Shown: positions 10,074 to 22,267, counted from the stretch's first letter. The stretch: 64,000 nucleotides of DNA from Phoma sp. XZ068 (GCA_004835665.1 RBKR01000016.1:620001-684000), one strand, 5' to 3'. The notes: a model not told the origin generated them from the letters alone. Numbers and translations: made by a program.

Positions 10074-10940
10074 ATGTGGGGTTCAAGATCACACACAACA
10101 GCAACATACTCCCCCCTCCCTCCCTCGCACTCAATCTCCCCCCTCCTCCGCCTCCCCACCGAACTCCGCCGCCAAATCTACACCCTCCTCCTCCCGCACA
10201 CCCTCGCCCTATCCCCTCACCACCACCGCCCACCCTCCCCCACCCCCCGCGCAGAATACAACCTCACCTTCGTGCGCCAACCGGCCTCCCGCAACGGATC
10301 ATGGAAGATGCAAAAAACATCCCCCAAATCCGACCGCTCGACCGGCAACGACATCGTCTGGCGCCGGGGCTGCACCGCGCTGCTCGCCGTGAGCCGGCAG
10401 GTGCACGAGGAGGCGGCGGAGATTCTGTACGGGGAGAACACATTCGTGCTGGATGTGTCGTTTGATCGGGTGGTGTTTCGGTATCGGTGGCGGACGGAGA
10501 GCGGGTTGATGCCTAGTCGGGAGGTGGATTGGCTTGAGCATTTTAGTGCGAGGAATTTGATGCGCGTGAGGATGTATGTGGTTAATGTGGAGAGTGTGGA
10601 TGATTATACGGGGATGATCAAGTATAATGTTGGGGGGAGGGGGTTGCCGGCGGGGATACGGGCGAAGGTGAGGGAGCTGGTGGAGTTGTTGGTCTGTGTG
10701 AGGGAGTTGAGGAGATTGGATGTGCATTTGATTGATGGGGATATTAGTAGGCATAGGTTTCCTAGTGGGAGGGTGCATCGCGTGCAGGATGAGAGTCACT
10801 ATGCGCAGACGCAGACGGTGTTGGATCCGTTTCGCACGCTGAAGGGGGTCAGGCAGGTGCAGGTCACGGGGGTGAGTGAGGAGTATGCGAGGGCGTTGGA
10901 AGTAAGCATGGCTGCGCCGCGGGGAGCAGCACATGCGTAA
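10074..10940 (+). CDS. 2EXR/F-box-like fungal protein
   Basis: An intronless 288-residue protein. It has the hallmark of the fungal 2EXR family: a first block LLRLPTELRRQIYTLLLP near residue 24 and a second block LLAVSRQVHEEAAEILYGENTF near residue 103. These blocks are related to F-box-like motifs and are found in large numbers of paralogues in Pezizomycotina; their biochemical role is not established. The rest is predicted alpha/beta with no motif I know. It is divergently transcribed from another F-box protein with 471 bp between the starts. The gene shows a sharp switch from C-ending codons (10,130-10,330) to G/T-ending codons (10,440-10,900). Confidence 0.8.
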   Translation: MWGSRSHTTATYSPLPPSHSISPLLRLPTELRRQIYTLLLPHTLALSPHHHRPPSPTPRAEYNLTFVRQPASRNGSWKMQKTSPKSDRSTGNDIVWRRGCTALLAVSRQVHEEAAEILYGENTFVLDVSFDRVVFRYRWRTESGLMPSREVDWLEHFSARNLMRVRMYVVNVESVDDYTGMIKYNVGGRGLPAGIRAKVRELVELLVCVRELRRLDVHLIDGDISRHRFPSGRVHRVQDESHYAQTQTVLDPFRTLKGVRQVQVTGVSEEYARALEVSMAAPRGAAHA

Positions 10941-11071
10941 GATATCTTTTGGGTATATTGGTGTACAGCAACATACATGCGCACCTCCCAGCCTGGTGAC
11001 CGTACATCCTGCGCCAGTAGAAGATAAAAAACCCGAGAACGCCATGCTTTTGCCAGACCGTGATCGAAACA

Positions 11072-12179
11072 CTATGCGAAGAGGACCTGGTCGCTGAGCG
11101 GGTCCTTTGCCTTCTTGACACCACCATGGCTTGTGAGGCCGAGCTCTGCGTGCCTGATCCTCGTATCTTTCTGAGCCTCTGTGCGGGTGTTGAAGCGGCC
11201 GGCCTTGGCCTTGAGCAGGTCTGAACGGATCTGGTTGGGCGACACGAACTCCTTGTTCTCGTAGATGATGGGGCCTCCGAAACTCGACTCCTGGATGACG
11301 ATGGGTGTGAGGACGAAACGGGGGCCAATCTCTACCAGGCTGACGTCGAATTCGGAGCTCTTTCCCTTCTTCTTGGCAATCAGCTCATCCACATCCACAT
11401 CGTCGCCGTTGACAGGCTTCTTCTTGCCGGTCTCGGACTCGTTGATTTGGTACACACGGACCCAGATCTTGCCATCTGCGACAGTGAATCCCATCACGTG
11501 GTCCACGAATGGCTTAGTCTTGCGGGAGTTCTTGGGGACGCCAAAAGTCTGGGTGAAGAGCTCCTTGATGACGCGGAGGTGGGCCTGCTTGTCGAATGCT
11601 GCATCAAATGAGAGGATGGGCCTGGAGCCCTTGAGACAGTTGCCGATGAAGTTGAGTTCCTCCATCGTGTGCAAGTTCTGGAGGTGCATCTTGACGGTGG
11701 GTCCGTTTGGCGGCTTGCTCATCCAGCAGTACAGGTCCTTTCCTTTCCTTGCTTCGAAGAAGATGATGTTGTTGCAGTTGTAGAGTTCTGTGTGATGTCA
11801 GTATGCAGCCTCAAAAAATCACGTGCAGGGTTTAGAGAAGTGCAGGTCGTGCATGTGCTTACCGGCCATCTCGTTCAACTGGTAGAGCTTAGTTTTCGAG
11901 TCGAACTTTGCTTCTTTCCGGCTGTGAGGCCTGGGAAATGTTAGTTTCAAATTTTAGGTGTTTGACGGGATAATACCGACATCAAAGAGTACAGATCCTG
12001 CAGCAGATGGCGATGGCGGAATGTTACGCCTCTCGAGCTCTGTTCACGATTAGCTTGGAAGCGTCGGTTTGAGGCGCAAAACGCACCAGAATCAGCACGC
12101 GCTGCTTGTTCCTCTTCTCGCCCGTGGGCTTCTCGTCCTCACGGTCATTGCCGGACAGGTGCTTGTAAACGGCGGCCAT
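11072..12179 (-). CDS. BRX1: Ribosome biogenesis protein BRX1 (Brix domain)
   Basis: Four exons, 12179-12087, 12039-11981, 11930-11863 and 11787-11072, give 311 residues. BRX1 is a nucleolar factor needed for 60S subunit assembly (family knowledge). The spliced protein reads through the diagnostic segments KQRVLIL-SSRGVTFRHRHLLQD, LMPHSRKEAKFD, LNEMAELYNCNN, SKPPNGPTVK, LHTMEELNF and GNCLKGSRPILSFD. Introns are 47, 50 and 75 nt. The second intron uses an unusual donor GTCGGT, which splits the ATG codon of LMPHS; the tempting GTATTA three bases downstream breaks the frame. The start ATG at 12179 gives MAAVYKHLSG. INO80 is transcribed divergently 0.9 kb away. Confidence 0.93.
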
Positions 12180-13067
12180 GGTGCTATCTGGTTGATGTTG
12201 CTGTTGCTGCAGTGCTGGTTGGACTCGCAGATTTGCCTGAGTTCGAGAACTTTGATGCCAAGCCACCCAAAATTAAGTGGGTCCGACGCACGGATGCACC
12301 TGCTACATGCGCCAGTTGCGGGTCGCGCCTCGCATCATGGTCTCATCCAATGAGCTGCGAGCTGGCAACGCTCAGCGACCCCATTCTGGGGCTGCCCAGT
12401 GTGCTGCTGGTCTCGCAGTTGGAGACTGTTGAGCGCAGATGGATGCGCAGAATTGGGAGCTCATGTTTGATGGATTGGCGATGGCTGCGTGGTGGCATTG
12501 GCATGGGCGGTTGCTAGGCGGAGCTCTCGACTGCTGCAGCCATGCAGCAGACGGCAGAGAACAGCAGTTGGGAGGGCGTCAAGCCGCACTGCGGCCAAGA
12601 TGGCGTGCAGAGGGACAGCGGGGATGGCTACAAACGATGCAGATAGACGTGAACAGACAGCTGCAGCGGGCTGCGAGGGCCGGCCCATGTGCAGAGCACT
12701 TATTGGCCGCGGTGCGGCGGCGCGTGTATCTTCACGCAAGACGGACGGGTTCAGGCTTTGTTAACGAGGAAGCGCACGCTAAGCTGACTGACAGAGGTTC
12801 CGTGTGATCCAAGAGCCTCCACACCAGCCCTCGATTGCCTCGCCCTCCGTCCGCGTTCCGCCTGCTGCCCACGCCCTCGTCGCCGTCCCCAGATCTCCTC
12901 GCAGCAGCATCTCGGCCCCCGGGAGAGCGCAGACGACGCAGCGCCCGCCGTTCATCGACCAGCGCGCCGCGCACCTCGATCCCGCCCGCTGCTGCCGCCG
13001 GCCGATGGTTGCGCAGAGCAGCGCGCGCTGAGGCTTCGCTGCGGCCCGCTGTGGATGGTGCGCGACC
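12180..13067. other. Divergent intergenic region (BRX1 / INO80)
   Basis: An 888 bp, GC-rich spacer. Several overlapping frames of 90-120 codons exist on both strands, as expected for GC-rich DNA, but none carries a domain or a splice partner. It should hold the promoters and leaders of BRX1 and INO80. Confidence 0.5.
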
Positions 13068-16000
13068 ATGGACGGGTTCTCGCGTGAAAGAATGATGGCA
13101 GGGCCCCAAGGGGAGGCAGCCTACCACCAGTCCCAGTCGCCGACGCAAACACCAGCTGCTTTTAGCACAGGCCGACCGCAACCACAGCAGTCGCCCTCGG
13201 CGGTCCCCTTGCCGCACCAGCAGCACGACCACCACAACACCCACCACGACCGCGACCACAACACCCACCACGGCCGCGACCACGCCAGCCACCACGACCA
13301 CCGCGCCCATCCCGCCGCCCATCCGCACCACCGCTCGCCGTCCGCCGCGGCCCCCGAGCTGCCGCCCATCAGCAGCGCCCTCTACTCGCGCGACCGCAAC
13401 ACGTACTACGACCCGACGCAGGACAATGGGCCCGTAGCACGAGACGCCGCGCCGCACCCGCCTCACTACCCGGTGCGTTGCCCCATGGCGATGCTGTCAA
13501 CGCCGATGGTGATGGCATTGCATCGCCCATGCCCTCGCAGCTATCAGCACCGATGATGAACACCGAGCTAACGCCGCCCAGCCTCGAGACCCGCACGTCT
13601 ACCCCGACGCGCGCCCAGCACTCAGCCCCTACGAGCGCCCGCATCACTCGCCCGTCGCCCCCTACGCCCACCACTCGCCCCAGCAGCGCCGCCCCTCGCA
13701 GGGCCCCTACACGCCCGCCATGGACGCCGTCGCCCGCTCGCCCGTCTCGCCGACCGTCTACCAGGCGATGAACCGCGGCGCCGTCCAGCCGCCCGCGCAG
13801 CCCTACGCGCGCACACCCTCGATGAAGGACGAGGTGAGTGCAGCGCGCGTCTCGCGTCTCGCGTCGCCCCTCGCGCCCGTTCGCGTCACTGACCCTCCCC
13901 AGGCACCGCCCGCACCACGCGCCGACCCCATGTCCCTCTCCAGCATCATGTCCTCCGGCGCCGACACCGAGCCCTCGAAGCCGGCGCAGCCCACGCCCTT
14001 TGCCGCGAAACCGCTGTTCGTCAAGCAGGAGGCCCTGCCCTCGCCAGCGCCCGCCGACCTGCCCCACGCCAACGGCTACCGCGCCTACGAGGCCATGCCG
14101 CCCGTCGCCAGCGCACCGCCACCGCAGCAGTATGCTGCTCGCGAGCTGCCCCTGCCAGACGAAGCCGAAGTCCAGGCCGCCCTTGCACACATCGAGACAA
14201 CCCAGATGAACGAATTGGACGCCAATGGCGCGCTGGGCGAGCGTGAGGAATACGCCCAAAACAGCAAGAAGCGCGCCCTCGACGTCGCCACTGCAGAAGA
14301 CAGCAAGCGCAAGCGTCGACGAGACGCCCACCTGAGGAGGCTCACCGACACCCTTGCTGCGCACCGCGACTATGCGAAGCAGTCCTACAGCGTGGAGCAC
14401 GAGGGCGATGCCTGGCAGCAAGTCCAGAGCCAGGAGATTGCCGAAGAAAAGGAGCGCAAGAAGGACATGCAACGAAAGCGGCGGCGCGAGAAGACCATCC
14501 AGAACGAGGAAGCCAAACGTGCCGAAGCGCTGGCCAAAGCTGGCCAGGCTGACAACGAGGAAGAGAAGGAGAGGCACCTCCTGGCCGCCCAGAAAGCTGA
14601 ACGCAAGGCTAAGAACACGTCGCAGCTTCTGCAGGGCAACGCACCCATCAAGGACATTCGCGATGTCACTCCCAACGGACCCAACATGGAGGGCGGCACG
14701 ATGAGCTCCTTCCAAGCATCAGACGATCTCGCTGGTGGGAAACGCAAAGGAGGTCGCAGTACCGGCCGTCTCAAGAAGAGCAAGGAACAGAAGCAGGCCG
14801 AGAAGGACGCTGCTGCTGCTGGACAAGCTGCCATTGACCGTGGCGACGACCTCCCTTCTATTGCACCTCGCGAAGAGGCTCGACTGGGAATGCTTCAAAG
14901 CCGCAGCCAGACTGAGGACATCGGTCCGGTGGTCCTCACATCATACGACTCCCAGGCGTACCGCAACATCTATAACCAGATTGTCAAGGACATCGCTAGG
15001 AAAGATGTTCCAAAGGTGGTTCGCATCAAAGAGAATTCGCTGTCGACCAAGCAGTCGAATCTCCGCAAGACCGCACAGCTGGCTTCCAAGGAGGCTCGCA
15101 GGTGGCAGATGCGCACCAACAAGAACACGAAGGACATGCAAGCCAGGGCCAAGCGCGGCATGCGAGAGATGTTGGCCTTCTGGAAGCGAAATGAGCGTGA
15201 CGAGCGCGAGTCTCGCAAGAACGCAGAGCGACAAGAGCTTGAGAACGCAAAGAAGGCTGAAGCTGACCGCGAAGCAAACCGACAAAAGCGCAAACTCAAC
15301 TTCTTGATCTCGCAGACCGAGCTTTACTCCCATTTCATTGGCAAGAAAGCCAGGACCGCAGAAATCGAACGATCAACCGACGACGCCGAAACCGCTGCAA
15401 GCGCCCCCGACCAGGAGCATAGAAGTGGGCTCGACATCTCCAAGATTTCTACGGAAGGCGGAGGAAAGGTCACAAACTTTGAAGACCTCGATTTCGACAA
15501 CGAGGATGAAGGTGCCCTCAACGCCGCTGCTATGGCCAATGCTCAGCACGCCATTCAAGAAGCGCAAGACAAGGCCCGGGCCTTTAATAAGGGCGGCGAA
15601 GGCGAGGACGATGGCGAGCTGAATTTCCAGAATCCGTCAGGCCTGCAAAACCGAGAAGACTGGATACCTCAGCCCGCCTTGCTCAACTGCACGCTCAAGG
15701 AGTACCAACTCAAAGGTCTCAACTGGCTGGTCAACTTGTACGAGCAGGGTATCAACGGTATTTTGGCTGATGAGATGGGTCTTGGAAAGACGGTACAGTC
15801 CATCTCCGTCATGGCATATCTTGCCGAGCGCTACAACATCTGGGGACCTTTCCTGGTCATCGCTCCCGCCTCCACGTTGCACAACTGGCAGCAGGAGATT
15901 ACCCGCTTCGTGCCAGATCTCAATGTACTGCCATACTGGGGTACCGCGAAGGATCGAAAGGTGCTGCGCAAGTTCTGGGATCGCAAGCACGTTACATACG

Positions 16001-18296
16001 ACCGGAACTCGCCTTTCCACGTCGTAGTCACTTCGTACCAGCTGGTCGTGCAGGATGCACAGTACTTCCAGAAGATGCGCTGGCAATACATGATTCTTGA
16101 CGAAGCCCAGGCGATCAAGTCCTCCCAAAGTTCTAGGTGGAAGAGCTTGCTTGCTTTCCACTCGCGAAACCGACTGCTACTGACGGGAACGCCCATCCAG
16201 AACAACATGCAGGAACTGTGGGCTCTGCTCCATTTCATCATGCCTACCTTATTCGACTCTCACGACGAGTTCAGCGATTGGTTCTCCAAGGATATCGAAA
16301 GCCACGCGCAGAGTAACACCAAGCTGAACGAGGACCAGCTGAGACGACTGCACATGATTCTCAAGCCTTTCATGTTGAGGCGTGTCAAGAAGCATGTTCA
16401 GAAGGAGTTGGGAGACAAGATCGAGCTCGACGTCTTCTGCGACCTCACCTACCGACAGCGCGCTTACTACACCAACCTGCGAAACAAGATCAGCATCATG
16501 GATCTTATCGAGAAGGCGGTCGGAGACGAACAGGATAGCGCAACGTTGATGAACCTCGTCATGCAGTTCAGGAAGGTTTGTAACCATCCTGACTTGTTTG
16601 AGCGCGCCGACACATGGTCACCGTTCTCCTTCGCTGCCTTCGCTGAGACAGGATCCTTCCTACGCGAGGGTCAGAATGTCCGAGTCGCCTATTCAACGCG
16701 CAACATGATCGAGTACCAATTGCCACGGTTGGTGTGCCGGAATGGTGGCAGACTTGATATCGCCGGCTCTGAGAACCCCAAGGCCGGTTTCAACGCCCAT
16801 TGGCTGTACAACCAGTTGAACATCTGGACCCCTGACAACCTTGAGAAGTCAGCTCGAAAGGCCGGTGCTCACTCATGGCTTCGATTCTCAGATGTGTCGG
16901 CTAGTGAAGCCTCGAAGATTGCAAAGAGCGACCTGTTTCACCGAGCTATTGAGCTTGGGAACAAGCCAAACAAGGCTGCTCAATTCAACATCTTCTACGA
17001 CGAGGACAATGGCGACTGGACACCAAACCATTCGATGCTGAACATCGTCGGCCGACAAGACAGGAAGCCACTAGCTGAGATCACCACTGAGGGCTACATG
17101 CACAACCTTCTCAACGTTTCGCAACCTGCATTCGAAGAGACAGGGCTCAACATCGTCGAACGATGCGCCAAGCCAGCCGCCGCTGCACCACCAGTCGAGC
17201 TGTACTGTGCCAGCCAGGCCGTCATTGCCGAAAAGCAGAACACATTCTTCAACCCGTCGATACGAGCTGCTCTGTATGGTATCTCAAGCACGGCCGAACA
17301 AGCACTATTGGAGACCAAGGCAGACAGCACAGCCCTGACCGTTCGGGACAGGCTGCCAACTCCGACCAACGAGAGGTCCAAGTTCACACATATCGAGGCT
17401 CCTTCCATGTCGCGCTTCGTCACAGATTCTGGCAAACTTGCCCAATTGGACGCATTGCTGAAGGAGCTGAAGGCCAACGACCACCGTGTACTACTCTACT
17501 TCCAGATGACAAGGATGATCGACCTCATGGAGGAGTATCTCACCTACCGCAACTACAAGTTTGTCCGCCTCGATGGTTCCACCAAGCTCGAAGACCGTCG
17601 AGACACAGTTGCCGACTTCCAGAGCGACCGATCTATCTTCGTTTTCTTACTATCTACACGTGCTGGTGGTCTCGGTATCAACTTGACCTCTGCCGATACT
17701 GTCATCTTCTACGACTCCGATTGGAACCCTACCATCGACTCGCAGGCTATGGATCGTGCCCATCGTTTGGGTCAAACCAGGCAGGTCACTGTCTACCGTC
17801 TCATCACCCGCGGTACCATTGAAGAACGTATCCGTAAGCGTGCCCTGCAAAAGGAAGAAGTGCAACGCGTCGTCATCTCTGGAGGCGCCGGCGGTGCAGT
17901 CGACTTCAACACTCGGTCCAGGGAGAACCGCACCAAGGACATGGCCATGTGGCTTGTGGACGACGAGCAGGCGGCCGAAATCGAGAAGAAAGAGGCTGAA
18001 CTCGCTGAGCAAGAAAAGAACGCGCCTCCGGGCAAGAAGCGCAAGGCGAAGAAGCGGATCGAGGCCAACTTGGACGACATGTACCACGAAGGTAAGCTAG
18101 AAACAACCCATGTTCTTATACTTTTTCTAACGAATGTACAGGCGAGGGACACTTTGACCAGAGTGAGAAGCCAAGTGGTGCAGCGACACCGATACCCAGT
18201 GCTGAAGCACCCACAAGCGGCAAGAAGAAGAAGGGTCTCAGCAAGAAAGCTAAAACGGCTAAACAGCGACTCGCCGTGGCTGATGGAGAAGTGTAA
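13068..18296 (+). CDS. INO80: Chromatin-remodelling ATPase INO80
   Basis: Four exons, 13068-13472, 13582-13833, 13903-18091 and 18142-18296, give 1666 residues. INO80 is the SNF2-family motor of the INO80 complex, which slides nucleosomes and acts on H2A.Z in transcription, replication and repair. The N-terminus is disordered and contains a His/Asp-rich stretch around residues 50-90. A basic DBINO/HSA region lies at about 570-695. The ATPase has Walker A DEMGLGKTVQS near 842, a DEAQ box (DEAQAIKSS) near 953 and motif VI in AMDRAHRLGQTRQV. The long insertion between the two RecA lobes (after CNHPDLFERADTW) is characteristic of INO80. Intron 2 (13834-13902, 69 nt) is a multiple of three with no stop. 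Splicing the last intron replaces a read-through tail with a Lys-rich end, ADGEV, and stop at 18294. Confidence 0.95.
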
Positions 18297-19240
18297 ACTT
18301 CACGAGCGGCCTTGTACCACCAAGTTTCTTTCATATCTATACCTTGCGACGGATGCTACACGCGTTCCATTGGAGCCCTCGCTTGTTTGGCCGGGCGGAT
18401 GCATGTGTACACTACGACGATGTTTTGGGATTCATAGCCGGAGTTTGTTTGCTCGTGAAGGAAAAGCTGGTCCGTGCACGATGGAGTGTCGGTCGTTGTG
18501 AAGGACTTAATGCACCACTCGGCATAGATGAGATGTCCACCTAGAATTCAAATTACGCAATCACAATCGACTTCTGCATTGAGTGACTTTGAGCCGCATA
18601 CGGACGAAAAGCAACACCAAAATTCGAACTTAGCGGATAAGAAATTTTCTGACGTCACAACATGGATTTAAAAGCAGTCCTGGGACTACACCTGATTGGG
18701 ACAACGCTAACTCCGAGCAGCGACACGACCAGGATTATCCTACAAATCAACTCCACACTCACTGCGCTGATTGGTGATTGAAGCGAGCAACGGGATTACT
18801 CACGGAGCTTACTGAGCAACCCATCAACCACTCTTTCTCTGCGCTTCCAACACCTTGCGTGCTCGATTGGTTCGGTCGGCTGCTGCAAGTTTCTGAAACG
18901 TCGTCCAATGAGCATGGCCAATTATGACGACTGCTTTCAGCCCTGTGTGGGAATCTGCAGCTGCTTGGTAACTCCGCACATGCTTTGTGAGATGTGTGCT
19001 GACCGATAAGATGCTGTTGGGCTTGGGCGGGGTGAAACTCCGCTGAGCTTTGTCCAGTGGTTTGGGAAGGGGGAGAGACACAGGATGGATAAAAAGGGTC
19101 TGATTGCCGCGAGGAGTGGTTCATTATCAGCTTTACATTTCCCATCTGACGAAGACTGCTTTGGCACATATCAACTTGATTCCCTGACATTGAGCTCAAG
19201 AAAGCTGAATTGATTGTACTTTATATTACCGACTGCCAAA
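18297..19240. other. Intergenic region upstream of MFS transporter
   Basis: A 944 bp spacer with no supported gene. A 146-codon frame on the minus strand (18759-19199) lacks any domain. The interval contains clustered regulatory motifs, listed separately. Confidence 0.5.
18650..18922. promoter_or_regulatory. CRE plus five CCAAT boxes upstream of the MFS gene
   Basis: A perfect palindromic CRE (TGACGTCA) sits at 18650-18657. CCAAT pentamers occur as ATTGG at 18695, 18770 and 18866, and as CCAAT at 18904 and 18918. A GATA core lies just upstream at about 18635. bZIP factors (ATF/CREB class) bind CRE and the HAP complex binds CCAAT. That they act here on the MFS gene, whose ATG is 320-590 bp downstream, is inference. 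Confidence 0.5.
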
Positions 19241-21100
19241 ATGTCCGCTCTCATTCGAGATGCTCCCTTCGGGCAAATTGTCCGATACATCACACGCAAC
19301 CGCGTTCTCCAATACCCAGAAGAACGATCAGACTTCGTAATCCCGGCTGCATACACACAGAACACAGGTCTCGGGCCAAAGCGACTTGACAGCGATACAA
19401 GTACTGCCTCCCCACTCGAGTCTGAAGGCCCAGCCGTGGAAGAAGTCGTCTACCCCGATCCAGAAACCGTCCTGGAGAAAGTCGAAACGCAAAGCGAGGA
19501 TGAAAACACATCCGATCTCGAGAAGCTCCAAACAATTCGCACAGAGCACACAGCACGCACACAAATCTCCCGCGTCGGCACACGAACCGCCCTCTCCAAA
19601 TCCATCTCCCGCGCCGATCTCGAGCAGCAGTTCTCCCTCGCAACAGTCGAACGCGGACCCAGTCGTCCCATCGCCCCCGAGACACGAGACGATGGCACCG
19701 TCCTGGTGGATTGGTACACCACCGACGACCCAGAGAACCCGCAGAACTGGCTCTTTGGCAAGAAGTTCGTCGTTCTCCTCCAGATCCTCATGTACACCAT
19801 GGGCGTCTACATGGGCTCAGCCATCTACTCGCCCAGCATACCAGGCGTGATGGAGCGCTTTGGCGTGGAAGTCGGCGCCGCATCACTCGGTCTGTCGATG
19901 TACGTGCTCGCGTATGGTGTTGGACCATTGCTTTTCTCGCCGCTGAGTGAGATTCCAATCATCGGACGCAATCCCCCGTATATTGTCTCCTACGCTATCT
20001 TTGTTATTCTGTGCGTGCCTACTGCGCTTGCGGATAACTTCAATACTCTGATTGCTCTTCGCTTCCTGCAGGGGTTCTTTGGGAGCCCGTGTTTGGCGAC
20101 TGGAGGTGCGACACTGCAGGATATCTACTCCCTCCTTCAACTCCCCTATGTATTGTCGCTCTGGGCATTCGCAGCGACTTGTGGTCCCGCTCTGGGTCCC
20201 ATTATCTCCGGGTTCTCCGTCACCGCCATGAACTGGCGATGGTCACTCTGGGAGATGCTCTGGCTCAACGGCCCCATCTTCCTCTCCCTCTTCTTCTTCC
20301 TCCCCGAAACCTCCACCCCCAACATCCTCCTCCGCCGCGCCCAACGTCTCCGCGCCCTCACCGGAAACCCCAACCTAAAATCCCAATCCGAAATCGACCA
20401 AGCGAACCTCACCCCCCGCGCCATCGCCACAGAAGCCCTCTGGCGCCCTTTCGAACTCATGCTCCTCGACCCCAGCATCGCCTTCACCGCCGTCTACACC
20501 GCCATAATCTACGGGATATTCTACTCGTTCTTCGAAGCCTTCCCCCTCGTCTACATCGACATCTACGGCTTCAACCTCGGCGAAATGGGACTCACCTTCC
20601 TCTCCGTCACAGTCGCCGTAATCCTAAGCGTAGCATGGTACTGGATCTACATCTACCGCTCCGTCAACCCGTCTATCCTCCTCCACGGCCTCGGCGCACC
20701 AGAACGGCGTCTCATTCCCGCGCTCGTGGTAACATTCTTCGTTCCCGCCGGCCTCTTCATCTTCGGCTGGACTTCCCGCTCCGACATCCACTGGATCGTG
20801 TCGTGTATTGGCATCGGCATAACTACCATCGGTATTTTCCTCATCATCCAGTGTATCTTCCTGTACCTCCCGCTGTCGTACCCGCAGTATGCGGCGAGTT
20901 TGTTTGCGGGGAATGATTTCACGCGCAGTGCGTTGGCGGCGGGGAGTATTCATTTCAGCTACCCCATGTTTCATAATTTGGGGGTTGATAAGGGGGTTAC
21001 GCTGCTGGCGGGGTTGACGATCGGGTGTAGTGTGGGTGTGTATGTGTTGTACTTTTATGGAGAGAGACTTAGGGCGAAGAGTAGGTTTGCTGCTAAGTAG
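19241..21100 (+). CDS. MFS multidrug transporter, DHA1 family (FLR1-like)
   Basis: An intronless 619-residue protein. DHA1 transporters are 12-helix drug:H+ antiporters of the plasma membrane. The N-terminus MSALIRDAPFGQIVRYITRN is the conserved start of FLR1-type proteins and supports ATG 19241 over an earlier non-ATG frame. A ~150-residue cytosolic Ser/Thr/Glu-rich segment precedes the family mark DPENPQNW. Transmembrane segments start at KKFVVLLQILMYTMGVYMGS; motif-like loops include SPLSEIPIIGRNPPY and RFLQGFFGSPCLATGG, and LWAFAATCGPALGP is the antiporter-type helix 5. Twelve segments can be counted to the end. Substrate cannot be read from sequence. The mid part is almost entirely C-ending and the last ~200 bp G/T-ending in codon position three. 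Confidence 0.88.
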   Translation: MSALIRDAPFGQIVRYITRNRVLQYPEERSDFVIPAAYTQNTGLGPKRLDSDTSTASPLESEGPAVEEVVYPDPETVLEKVETQSEDENTSDLEKLQTIRTEHTARTQISRVGTRTALSKSISRADLEQQFSLATVERGPSRPIAPETRDDGTVLVDWYTTDDPENPQNWLFGKKFVVLLQILMYTMGVYMGSAIYSPSIPGVMERFGVEVGAASLGLSMYVLAYGVGPLLFSPLSEIPIIGRNPPYIVSYAIFVILCVPTALADNFNTLIALRFLQGFFGSPCLATGGATLQDIYSLLQLPYVLSLWAFAATCGPALGPIISGFSVTAMNWRWSLWEMLWLNGPIFLSLFFFLPETSTPNILLRRAQRLRALTGNPNLKSQSEIDQANLTPRAIATEALWRPFELMLLDPSIAFTAVYTAIIYGIFYSFFEAFPLVYIDIYGFNLGEMGLTFLSVTVAVILSVAWYWIYIYRSVNPSILLHGLGAPERRLIPALVVTFFVPAGLFIFGWTSRSDIHWIVSCIGIGITTIGIFLIIQCIFLYLPLSYPQYAASLFAGNDFTRSALAAGSIHFSYPMFHNLGVDKGVTLLAGLTIGCSVGVYVLYFYGERLRAKSRFAAK

Positions 21101-22267
21101 GTGCGGAGAAGAGGTGGGTGGGAAGATGATGGATGGGTGGAGGATGAATGGACGGTCTTGGGTGGATACACAGTTGAAGCGATATTGCATACACTCGGAG
21201 TTTAGGTTAGGTTCAGGTTTTTAATAGCGTCTAGATTCGATGCATAGCCTGCGAATAATGATAATGCCTTTCAATCTATTCATCCAGTCATCCAACGTGG
21301 GAGACTTCTGTGCACCATGCAAGAAAAAGAAACCTACCGTTGATTTCGCACAGTAGTTTATAGTCCTCTAATGGAACTGTATTTGATGGATGAGTCCATG
21401 TTTATGTGCCCCTAAGACCTCCAGTAACGCGCTTCGTCGTGTAGTAGTAGAAATACATAACCAACAGCTCTAAGGACGCTTTTACATCACAGATACCAGA
21501 TCAGCAGGTGGCAAGTCGTCCGACCATACTTTTTACTACAGCAGACATGACCATACCCCTTCAACACACCGAAGCGTGACTATAGTCAAGTCTACAGAGA
21601 TCTAACTTGGAGTTATCTAGAGTAGGTCTAAGTTGGCTAGGGTTGGTAAGGGCCTGGATTAGTCATAATTAAGGTCTCTAGAATGTATTGAAAATTTTGG
21701 CTAAATCAACTCGGAGTTGACTTTGAATCTCACGCGATAGGTATAGCATATGTCTGATGAAATGAAAAGCATGGCCGGATGACATGCCGACTCCCGGACC
21801 AGAGTGACAAATCTGCTCGACAAATATCCATCGAAGAGAGATTCAGACCAAAGAACTCCATAAACAGTGTCATGTCCGTGCAAGTCACAACAAATTGCAT
21901 AGGCTATCACTTCACACTCGTTTAACACATCTCGTCAAACTCGACTTATGCCTGGCACACTTCGTCTATTCATAAACCTACACCCAATGATGTCGTACAA
22001 TGCAATCGTCACTGATGACCGTTTCAACACCGGCCATAGAAAGGTTGAGAGATTATGTCAAGTGCAATCCCCGCCCAAATGCAGCCCAGTATTATACATC
22101 CCATCGCAATGTTCGGGGTATCGTGATGCCAAAACGCCATGCAATGCAGTGCTCCTCCCAAGTCCAACAGAGAAAGAAAATGGATGTGTATGTAGATGTG
22201 GATGTGGATGGATGGTGATGTCGAAAGTATGATCTTGATGTAAAGGTGATGTGATGCTGATGTATGT
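21101..22267. other. AT-richer intergenic region
   Basis: 1.17 kb between convergent genes (MFS, THO2), holding both 3' UTRs. The stretch 21,580-21,720 is AT-rich and contains loosely repeated CTAGAGT/CTAAGTTGGCTAGGGTTGG-like words, which might be a decayed element, but no coding remnant or terminal repeat is visible. GATGTG-type simple repeats occur near 22,190-22,225. Confidence 0.4.

Noticed and set aside
13369..14715. 448-codon open frame on the minus strand
   Set aside because: Fully antisense to INO80 exons in GC-rich DNA; the composition mirrors the sense codons and there is no domain.
18759..19199. 146-codon minus-strand frame upstream of the MFS gene
   Set aside because: Overlaps the promoter motifs, with no domain, no splice partners and non-coding-like residues.
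20089..20916. 275-codon Arg/His/Pro-rich frame on the plus strand
   Set aside because: Shifted frame inside the C-rich part of the MFS gene; low complexity and no independent signals.
21580..21730. AT-rich words suggesting a decayed, RIP-affected transposon
   Set aside because: No terminal repeats, target duplication or coding remnant; too short to judge.
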